The notes beneath the pieces were generated by a model that had not been told where the DNA came from, searched no databases, and worked only from the letters and a program-made list of their open reading frames with translations. Shown here in pieces: positions 24,331 through 29,148 of a stretch of DNA of 29,148 nucleotides (position 1 is the stretch's first letter; each line of letters starts with the position of its first letter). Origin of the DNA: an uncultured Clostridium sp. (GTDB lineage Bacteria; Bacillota; Clostridia; Lachnospirales; Lachnospiraceae); assembly GCA_900543885.1 (NCBI GenBank), contig UQTA01000037.1, positions 1 through 29,148 on the forward strand, written 5' to 3'. Both the position numbers and the translations under genes were made by a program.

Positions 24331-24441
24331 AATCTTTTCCTCCTTTCCTTTCGCAGGCAATAATCCTGTCTGGAACCGCAATTTCTGCACAATAATAGGC
24401 AAATAAGCTTCACCATGGTCTCCAGAATACATTTAAGGACG

Positions 24442-24477
24442 AAAAAAACGCCTGCAGATGTTATATCCACAAGCGTT
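24442..24477 (-). terminator. Leader terminator of thiSFGH, candidate HMP-PP (thiS-motif) riboswitch
   Basis: A 12-bp stem (24447-24458 with 24466-24477) with a 7-base loop is followed on the minus strand by seven T (24442-24448). It lies about 112 bp upstream of thiS within the same leader, so it must be conditional. The published HMP-PP riboswitch class is found upstream of thiS and is embedded in a terminator, which fits the position. I could not compare its consensus, so the ligand is unproven. Confidence 0.6.
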
Positions 24478-24497
24478 CTGGTTATTCTTCTATCTGT

Positions 24498-24568
24498 CGC
24501 CGGGATACACATAAAATATTCCGGCGCCTGTTATTTTCGTGAAAAGTGGTGCCCCCGATCCACGAAAA
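24498..24568 (-). promoter_or_regulatory. Two further hairpins in the thiS leader
   Basis: Stems CGCCGG/CCGGCG (24498-24503 with 24521-24526) and TTTTCGTG/CACGAAAA (24534-24541 with 24561-24568) precede the terminator hairpin. No TPP riboswitch core (CTGAGA or the TPP box) is visible, so the leader is not a standard thi-box. Confidence 0.5.
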
Positions 24569-24643
24569 ATGGATGACCCATTTCCTACATCTTACAATAA
24601 TTTAGAATTTTTTTCAATAAGAATTTTTCTGAATATTGCAACA

Positions 24644-24649
24644 ATTATA
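24644..24649 (-). promoter_or_regulatory. Extended -10 of the thiSFGH promoter
   Basis: The minus strand reads TGTTATAAT, an extended -10. The -35 region is weak. A start here gives a 5' leader of about 305 bases to thiS, containing the three hairpins. Confidence 0.5.
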
Positions 24650-24672
24650 ACAGTTTTTGCTACTGTTCAGCC

Positions 24673-24701
24673 TTGCAAATCTATGCTCAATATGTTACAC
24701 T
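24673..24701 (+). promoter_or_regulatory. Promoter of the antisense antitoxin RNA
   Basis: TTGCAA (24673-24678) and TACACT (24696-24701) are 17 bases apart, with an upstream TG (TGTTACACT). Confidence 0.6.
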
Positions 24702-24707
24702 ATGCAT

Positions 24708-24806
24708 AAGGAAAAGCCAGAAACACAATGGCTCACCCTAAATAGATAACCTAGTCTCTTAGGAGACCGCCGTCACTATTGTGAGTAGTGGCGGCTTTAT
24801 TTTTTA
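24708..24806 (+). ncRNA. Antitoxin antisense RNA of a type I toxin-antitoxin locus
   Basis: From the promoter above to the T run at 24796-24805, a transcript of about 99 bases would be made. It includes GGCTCACCC, AACCTAGTCTCTTAGGAGACC and a terminator stem at 24769-24795. It converges on and is complementary to the 3' untranslated part and last codons of the small toxin mRNA from the other strand. This is the arrangement of the RatA/TxpA and Fst-type systems. Confidence 0.65.
24769..24806 (+). terminator. Terminator of the antitoxin RNA
   Basis: A 10-bp stem (24769-24778 with 24786-24795), one G-T pair and a 7-base loop are followed by TTTATTTTTT. Confidence 0.8.
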
Positions 24807-24895
24807 TCCTTGAAGATCTCATATAAAAGACCAACAAGGCTGACAATGAACATTGCAAACTGGATTAAATCCGAATATGTAACATACATTGGCAT
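24797..24895 (-). CDS. Small holin-like type I toxin
   Basis: A 32-residue peptide, MPMYVTYSDLIQFAMFIVSL followed by VGLLYEIFKDKK, is encoded on the minus strand. One hydrophobic transmembrane helix (about residues 9-28) and a charged C-terminus match the putative holin-like TxpA/Fst-type membrane toxins of Firmicutes. GGAGGG precedes the first ATG closely and a second ATG (24887-24889) is ten bases away. The ribosome-binding site is sequestered in a CCCTCC/GGAGGG hairpin, and a consensus promoter lies upstream. A complementary antisense RNA gene lies opposite the 3' end. Leader and 3' sequences (AAGCCGCC at 24942-24949 and GGCGGCTT at 24790-24797) could pair to close the mRNA. The toxic activity is inferred from family. 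Confidence 0.83.
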   Translation of the reverse strand: MPMYVTYSDLIQFAMFIVSLVGLLYEIFKDKK

Positions 24896-24897
24896 CG

Positions 24898-24914
24898 CCC
24901 TCCTTTCCGGAGGG
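24898..24914 (-). promoter_or_regulatory. Stem masking the toxin ribosome-binding site
   Basis: CCCTCC (24898-24903) and GGAGGG (24909-24914) pair over a 5-base loop, just upstream of the toxin start, hiding the AGGAGGG site on the mRNA. Such occlusion is common in type I toxin mRNAs. Confidence 0.7.
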
Positions 24915-24978
24915 TTAAGCCCCTCCTTAGTACAGAAGGGTAAGCCGCCTTAAATGTGTTCTGACTTTCCTTAAAATA

Positions 24979-25007
24979 ATTATATCGAAAGAACTTATGT
25001 TCGTCAA
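24979..25007 (-). promoter_or_regulatory. Promoter of the toxin mRNA
   Basis: On the minus strand, TTGACG (25002-25007) and TATAAT (24979-24984) are exactly 17 bases apart. The leader is about 75 bases. Confidence 0.8.
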
Positions 25008-25011
25008 TTAA

Positions 25012-25055
25012 AACTGCGCTGCTTACAGAAAAATAAGTTACAAGCCAGAGCAGTT
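25012..25055 (-). terminator. Possible terminator of the btu operon
   Basis: AACTGC (25012-25017) and GCAGTT (25050-25055) pair around a long loop with inner pairing. TTTTAATT follows on the minus strand. The stem begins within the btuD stop codon. It is weak as terminators go. Confidence 0.4.
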
Positions 25056-25926
25056 ATAACTTCTCCGGCAATACCACGCACCGGTCTCCCAGATCGTGGA
25101 CCTTTGCCTGTATCCCACAGGCTTTCTTGATCCGCCCTTGTGTAATCACCTCTTTGGTATCTCCTTCAGCCAACACATGGCCATCATGCAGCAATGCTAC
25201 CCGGTCTGCAAAATCAAGAGCCAGGTTCAGATCATGGATCACTGCCACTACTGCCAGATTTTTTTCCCGGCTTACTTTTACCAGAAGTTCCATCACCTCA
25301 TACTGATAGCGAAGATCCAGACTGCTGGTAGGTTCATCTAAAAGCAGCACCTGTGGATCACCTGCCAGTGCCCTGGCGATCAGGATCCTCTGCCGTTCGC
25401 CGCCGCTTAACTGACCCATCTGGCGAAAAGCATAATCCGACAATCCAAACTGTTCCAGCACCTGGGCGCTCTTTTCCACATCTTCCTTTCCTGTTTTTCC
25501 CCCAGAAAAGGGAAGGCGTCCGGAAATGACTGTTTCCATAACCGTAAGGCTTAATCCGGCCTGTGTATTCTGGGGAACATAGCCAAAAATCTTTGCCTTT
25601 TTCCTGAGAGAAAGAGGTTCTGTGTCCTTTCCCAGCCATTTAATGCTTCCTGCAGATGGTTTTAAAAGACCGTTGATGCATTTTAATAACGTGGATTTTC
25701 CTGCTCCGTTGGCCCCCAGTAAAAGGCATACTTCCCCACGGCGGGCGCAAAAGCCGGTTCCTTTTAAAATTTCCCGTCTGCCATAGCGGAACTGGATCCC
25801 AGATACTTCCAGGTCGTTTTTCTTTTCAGCTGCATTCATATTTTCTGCCATATTTCCCTGGGTAATTTCCTTCATGGATATTGAATCCACCATGTTTCCA
25901 TTTATGATGTCATTTTTTCCTTTCAT
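25054..25926 (-). CDS. btuD: Cobalamin ABC transporter ATPase
   Basis: An ATPase of the FecE/BtuD class that powers cobalamin import with the adjacent permease. In the 290-residue product are Walker A GANGAGKST, the signature LSGGERQR and Walker B VLLLDEPTSSLD, with an H-loop in VIHDLNL. The start at 25926 overlaps the permease stop (TGATG), with AAAGGAGG upstream, giving translational coupling. The open frame runs further upstream to 26214, but only as a shadow of the permease. About 40 residues precede the ABC domain, a low-complexity extension with several internal Met. The B12 assignment comes from the riboswitch upstream of the operon. Confidence 0.9.
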   Translation of the reverse strand: MKGKNDIINGNMVDSISMKEITQGNMAENMNAAEKKNDLEVSGIQFRYGRREILKGTGFCARRGEVCLLLGANGAGKSTLLKCINGLLKPSAGSIKWLGKDTEPLSLRKKAKIFGYVPQNTQAGLSLTVMETVISGRLPFSGGKTGKEDVEKSAQVLEQFGLSDYAFRQMGQLSGGERQRILIARALAGDPQVLLLDEPTSSLDLRYQYEVMELLVKVSREKNLAVVAVIHDLNLALDFADRVALLHDGHVLAEGDTKEVITQGRIKKACGIQAKVHDLGDRCVVLPEKL

Positions 25927-27020
25927 CACAGGCTCTTCCTCCTTTCCCGAAGGATAAGGTATAGGAACAACGGAACACCTACATAGGAAACAACGATTCC
26001 CACAGGCACTGTTGTAGGTGAAAAGGCATTTCTTCCCAGCGTATCTGCTGCCAGTACCAGGAACGCTCCCGTTACGGCAGAGTAAGGAAGCAGATGACGA
26101 TAATCTCCTCCAATGAGCATACGTGCCATATGAGGCGCTACCAGGCCCACGAAGCCGATAATACCGGTAAAGCTGACCACAGATGCAGTTAATAAAGTTA
26201 CTGCGCCTCCGCAAAGAAGTCTGGTTCGCTTTACATTTACCCCTAAAGCTCTTGCTGTTTCATCTCCACCGTCATCTAACAGGTTAAATGCCCATGCCTG
26301 GCTCATAAATACTGGAAAAGATACTGCAAAAAAGAACAACATGACCCCGATATCAGACCAGGTCACTGCCGTAAGACTTCCAAAAGACCAGTGTACGATC
26401 GCCGGAAGCTGCTGCTCATTTGCCACAAACTGCATAGTGGAATTTAAGGCATTAAACAGATAATTTAAGGCAATTCCTGTAAGGACTAATGCTTCCGGCC
26501 GAAGCTGTTTATAGCTTGCCACTGTATAAACAATGATCGCACAAAGCACGGACATGACAAAAGCAGCTGCCACTGTAGCTCCTTTCTGCATCCATACCGG
26601 AAATCCGCCAAACAGGATCATCAGTGCCGCTCCCAAAGCTGCAGCACTGGAAAGGCCGGTTGTAAAGGGACTTGCCATCGGATTTCCTGTAATCGCCTGC
26701 ATACCAGATCCGGCAATCCCCAGTCCTGCTCCTGCGATCACAGCTGCTGCGATCCGGGGAAGTCTTAACATAAGAAGCACGTTCTGCTCTTTGGCATCTA
26801 AAGGGGTAATTCCTTCAAACATTCCCTTCAAAGAAGGGATCCATGTTACGATCATACGGTCTGGTGTCAGCTGAGCTACCCCCAGGCAAGCGGCCCATAC
26901 AGCTGCCACCAGCAACACTAATAGAAGAACAGCCAGGAGAATGTTCTTTCTCCTGGCTCTACGCAGATAATCACCTGCTAAATTTCTTTTTTCCTGGTTA
27001 TTATCCACCCTCATATTCAT
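25926..27020 (-). CDS. btuC: Cobalamin ABC transporter permease (FecCD family)
   Basis: The 364-residue protein has about ten hydrophobic segments. It shows FecCD landmarks: LRLPRIAAAVIAGAGLGIAG, GNPMASPFTTGLSSAAALGA, and GIIGFVGLVAPHMARMLIGG, the cytoplasmic coupling helix to the ATPase. It forms the membrane channel of a vitamin B12 or siderophore-type importer. Its ATG shares the A of the btuF stop (TAATG) and its own TGA overlaps btuD, so btuFCD is tightly coupled. FecCD permeases also handle iron chelates; the cobalamin riboswitch is the evidence for B12. Confidence 0.92.
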   Translation of the reverse strand: MNMRVDNNQEKRNLAGDYLRRARRKNILLAVLLLVLLVAAVWAACLGVAQLTPDRMIVTWIPSLKGMFEGITPLDAKEQNVLLMLRLPRIAAAVIAGAGLGIAGSGMQAITGNPMASPFTTGLSSAAALGAALMILFGGFPVWMQKGATVAAAFVMSVLCAIIVYTVASYKQLRPEALVLTGIALNYLFNALNSTMQFVANEQQLPAIVHWSFGSLTAVTWSDIGVMLFFFAVSFPVFMSQAWAFNLLDDGGDETARALGVNVKRTRLLCGGAVTLLTASVVSFTGIIGFVGLVAPHMARMLIGGDYRHLLPYSAVTGAFLVLAADTLGRNAFSPTTVPVGIVVSYVGVPLFLYLILRERRKSL

Positions 27021-28174
27021 TAACCCTGTGCAGGTACGTGATAGTAATGAGGTGCGTTTGGTTCAAATCCCTGATACTTCATCCACTGGGTAAAGATAGC
27101 ATCTGGGTCTAAGTCGGTCATCAGATCCGGATACAGCCATTTTGCCATGTATGCTGCACCGATCATCTTTCCAAGGCCACCGCTCATAAATGCTGTATTA
27201 AGGTAGAAATTACCTTCCTTAACAGCTTTCAGATCTTTCCAGCCTGGACGCTGCAGCATCTCATCTGCCTTCTCAGCAAATTCTTCCTGTGGAGGTGCTG
27301 TAAATACGCCGCTGTTTCCGATTACATTCTTACCAGCATAGATTTTTACGATCAGATCCGGGTCTTCTGTTAAGATCTGCTCTGGATCAATATCCTTTCC
27401 TGCTAAAGAAGCATCACCAAAGATATTGATACCACCAGCCATAAGGATCATATTGTGCCAGCCATCGTTGGAGGTTCCAGGAATACAGGTGCTGTAATCA
27501 TTGCCATACTCCCAGTATACTTTCTTACGGTCTGTTACCTGCTTTAACTGCTCATTGATATAATCCACCGGCTTCTGGTAGAAATCAACCAGTTCTTCTG
27601 CCTGTTCCTTCTTTCCAAAAAGTTCTCCGCAAAGACGGATCTGCTTGGGAACATCAGAGTTATCCCAGCCTGTGATAACTACTACCTTGATACCAAAGGA
27701 TTCAAGTTTTTCAACAGATTCTTCCACTTTGCCGTTCTTTGGAACTACCAGTACCTGTGGATCTAACGCAACGATTTTTTCATAATCGTACTCATCTTTT
27801 CCAAAAGTCTCATCTTCGCCAAACTGTGGCCAGTATACCGGGTCCTGGGAGGTGTACTGATCTACACCAACTACTGCATCACCGGCTCCTACGGCACGGA
27901 TCAGCTCATTATTATAACGGTTCGCAACACAAGCACGGGTAATTGGAAGCTCCAGTTCCACTTCTCTGCCAAGGTCATCTACGAATATGGTAGTTTCCCC
28001 ATCCTTCGCTTCTGCTTCTGTTGCAGCAGCTGTCGTTTCCTGTGCTGTTGTTGTCTGTGCTGCTGCGGTTTCTGCTGCTGTAGTCTCCTGCTTGGAAGCG
28101 GAACCAGAGCAGCCTGTTACTGCGATCATTGCACTTGCTAAGATCGCTGCCAGCCATCTTTTGCTGTTTCTCAT
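27020..28174 (-). CDS. btuF: Cobalamin-binding lipoprotein of the ABC transporter
   Basis: From the ATG at 28174 the protein is 384 residues, with a lipoprotein signal (MRNSKRWLAAILASAMIAVT, then GCSGS) and lipidation at Cys22. A low-complexity Thr/Ala/Glu linker precedes a periplasmic-binding-protein class III fold with DDLGREVELELP, VDQYTS and a C-terminal helical lobe, as in BtuF/FhuD-type proteins. It is anchored outside the membrane and delivers substrate to btuC. AGGAG lies eight bases before this ATG. The upstream Met (28228) has no such site and lies in the leader, so it is rejected. Translation probably depends on the leader RNA described at 28183-28317. Confidence 0.91.
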   Translation of the reverse strand: MRNSKRWLAAILASAMIAVTGCSGSASKQETTAAETAAAQTTTAQETTAAATEAEAKDGETTIFVDDLGREVELELPITRACVANRYNNELIRAVGAGDAVVGVDQYTSQDPVYWPQFGEDETFGKDEYDYEKIVALDPQVLVVPKNGKVEESVEKLESFGIKVVVITGWDNSDVPKQIRLCGELFGKKEQAEELVDFYQKPVDYINEQLKQVTDRKKVYWEYGNDYSTCIPGTSNDGWHNMILMAGGINIFGDASLAGKDIDPEQILTEDPDLIVKIYAGKNVIGNSGVFTAPPQEEFAEKADEMLQRPGWKDLKAVKEGNFYLNTAFMSGGLGKMIGAAYMAKWLYPDLMTDLDPDAIFTQWMKYQGFEPNAPHYYHVPAQG

Positions 28175-28182
28175 TTTTATGT

Positions 28183-28317
28183 CTCCTTTCAGTCTGCGAT
28201 CCTGTATATTTTTCAGCTGGTTTTCCATTTTGTGCTGTTTATCAGGATCCGTTTGCGCTCTCCATCATAAATTGCATAACAGAGCCATATCTTCTGCACA
28301 CCTATGCAGACTGAAAG
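28183..28317 (-). promoter_or_regulatory. Riboswitch expression platform masking the btuF ribosome-binding site
   Basis: A 12-bp perfect inverted repeat (CTTTCAGTCTGC at 28186-28197 and its complement at 28306-28317) would place the start of the GGAG site (28183-28186) against a long-range stem. A competing hairpin TCTGCA/TGCAGA at 28293-28310 shares five bases with one arm, so the two structures are mutually exclusive. That is a switch geometry acting on translation initiation. Confidence 0.6.
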
Positions 28318-28351
28318 GTAATCGTCCCTGTCCCAGACAATTCCTCTGTCA

Positions 28352-28535
28352 GACATCTGGCCGGTCTCCTGGCTTATGTTTCATCCTCCGGACGTCTTCC
28401 CGCTTTCGCAGTGACATTTTGTCCTTTGTCCCCTTTGTGACTGCTTTGTATTATCATCAGTCACATAATTACAGTAGAGGCAGCTGCGGGGGATTTTCAC
28501 CCCACTTCCCAATATGTATTCCTGGTATCGTTCAT
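28352..28535 (-). ncRNA. Cobalamin (AdoCbl-type) riboswitch
   Basis: On the minus strand the core contains GGTGAAAATCCCCCGCAG with CTACTGTAA, GTCACTGCGAAAGCGGGAAG and, near the 3' end, the B12 box AGCCAGGAGACCGGCC (28359-28374). These are conserved elements of cobalamin riboswitches. It precedes btuFCD by about 180 bases, consistent with repression when B12 is present. The 5' boundary is approximate. Confidence 0.92.
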
Positions 28536-28573
28536 TCTCCCTCTTTAAGAAATCTCGGGAAATTGACCTGACA

Positions 28574-28601
28574 ATCATACATACTTTTCCAGATGCTGCA
28601 A
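28574..28601 (-). promoter_or_regulatory. Promoter of the btuFCD transcript
   Basis: On the minus strand, TTGCAG (28596-28601) and TATGAT (28574-28579) are 16 bases apart, placing the start about 30 bases before the riboswitch core. The stretch 28602-28842 holds no gene. Confidence 0.5.
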
Positions 28602-28705
28602 GTTTTCAGTTGAGCCTTTAAAAGGGTATCACTTTCCCTGTAATTTCGCAACACCTTTTTCACTGCAATTTCCGCCATTTTTTCTTTGTTAAACTCCCTT
28701 TTTAC

Positions 28706-28758
28706 AAAAGTGTGTCTGATGCATACTAACTCATAATTATACGAAACACCACACTTTT
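28706..28758. repeat. Inverted repeat in the peptidase-btu intergenic region
   Basis: AAAAGTGTG (28706-28714) and CACACTTTT (28750-28758) are perfect 9-bp inverted repeats 35 bp apart, with TATAAT-like sequence in the loop. It could be a weak terminator of the S51 peptidase gene or an operator. Function cannot be told. Confidence 0.4.
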
Positions 28759-28842
28759 ATTCATTTTCTATTCATTTCCGGCTAATGGGTATTCATTTTT
28801 ACTCTAAGTTATCATGCAATTTATTAGAATGGAATTTTCAAA

Positions 28843-29148
28843 TTAGTCTTTGCAAATAACCTTTGAATCTTCACCATCAATTACAATTCCCTGACGGTTG
28901 TTAATTGGGCATAGATTCAAATCCGAAAACTCAGTCATTATTTTCTCGGTAACTTTCTTAAATGGTGCTGTAAGATAATGCGGAAGAACATAGAAATCAA
29001 TCAAATCAATCCCTGCATCATCTTCTTGTGAGTAGTCCTCCGGCTTTTCATCCATTTGCTCGATATATTGGATGCTTGGAGCGCATATAATTGCGCCTGC
29101 CGACTCGCCGATCATCAATTTTCCATTTGCCAATTCCTTTTTCAGCAG
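28843..29148 (-). CDS. Peptidase family S51 (PepE/cyanophycinase-like), C-terminal part
   Basis: The frame is open to the window edge (101 residues plus stop), so the start is outside; the internal Met at 29133 is not the true start. IGESAGAIICAPS carries the nucleophile-elbow serine (GxSAGA) of S51 dipeptidases. PHYLTAPFKK supplies a likely His of the active site. These enzymes cleave Asp-Xaa dipeptides or related substrates in the cytoplasm. The remaining PINNRQGIVIDGED tail fits the family C-terminus. No terminator of convincing strength follows before the btu promoter. Confidence 0.82.
   Translation of the reverse strand: MLKKELANGKLMIGESAGAIICAPSIQYIEQMDEKPEDYSQEDDAGIDLIDFYVLPHYLTAPFKKVTEKIMTEFSDLNLCPINNRQGIVIDGEDSKVICKD

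Noticed and set aside
24331..24432. N-terminal extension of ThiS to 98 residues
   Set aside because: The AGGAGG site lies inside this stretch and the normal ThiS length is reached from the GTG at 24330; the extension is leader sequence.
24331..24640. TPP riboswitch upstream of thiSFGH
   Set aside because: I looked for the CTGAGA and GAACCTGATCTGG-type core on the minus strand and found neither.
25927..26214. Upstream extension of btuD (would give 386 residues)
   Set aside because: The extension overlaps the permease in another frame, has low-complexity Arg/Cys/Tyr-rich content, and a properly spaced start with GGAGG exists at 25926.
28759..28800. TATTCATTTT-like repeats as iterons or an origin
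   Set aside because: There are only three short AT-rich copies without even spacing and no replication gene nearby.
1..29148. CRISPR array, tRNA or rRNA genes
   Set aside because: No regularly spaced repeats, no cloverleaf-like sequence with conserved TPsiC arms and no rRNA-like sequence were seen on either strand.

Overview
The window looks like chromosome of an anaerobic Firmicute, most likely a gut-type Lachnospiraceae/Clostridia member. The evidence is moderate-to-low GC, strong AGGAGG ribosome-binding sites, a ferredoxin-domain [FeFe] hydrogenase, clostridial-type thiSFGH and btuFCD operons, cell-wall-binding repeats, and a small holin-like type I toxin. The genus cannot be fixed from sequence alone. 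Nearly all genes lie on the minus strand; the clear plus-strand features are a LacI regulator, a transposon end and an antisense RNA.

Left end (1-4980): the 3' end of a TnpB-type gene and its structured right end abut the last codons of a histidine kinase. A minus-strand Hpt gene is translationally coupled to a REC/HD-GYP/GGDEF protein whose reading frame contains an 11-G run. A compact [FeFe] hydrogenase follows. Centre-left (4908-11346): a glucose/maltose PTS operon (IIA-IIC-IIB transporter, an EEP-fold hydrolase, MalQ amylomaltase) is divergent from a LacI-family regulator, with operator-like dyads between them. The regulator ends at a 163-bp near-perfect palindrome flanked by TTAG repeats, which resembles a MITE.

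Centre (11367-19983): an amino-acid or amide catabolic neighbourhood. In transcription order it holds a YheO/DauR-like regulator, RidA, an aspartate-dehydrogenase-like enzyme, a LysR regulator fused to a GNAT acetyltransferase, a pair of membrane proteins (DUF3100-like plus a small partner), an M20 amidohydrolase, a fold-III PLP D-amino-acid enzyme and an omega-amidase-like nitrilase. RidA, the dehydrogenase and the amidase converge on imino acid/oxo acid chemistry of the aspartate family. This cluster is the best candidate for an undescribed pathway.

Right part (20012-29148): a secreted choline-binding-like repeat protein; a thiSFGH thiazole operon behind a hairpin leader that ends in an intrinsic terminator (candidate HMP-PP riboswitch); a complete type I toxin-antitoxin locus with a 32-residue toxin and convergent antisense RNA; a btuFCD cobalamin ABC transporter under an AdoCbl-type riboswitch with a visible alternative-pairing expression platform; and a truncated S51 peptidase at the window edge.
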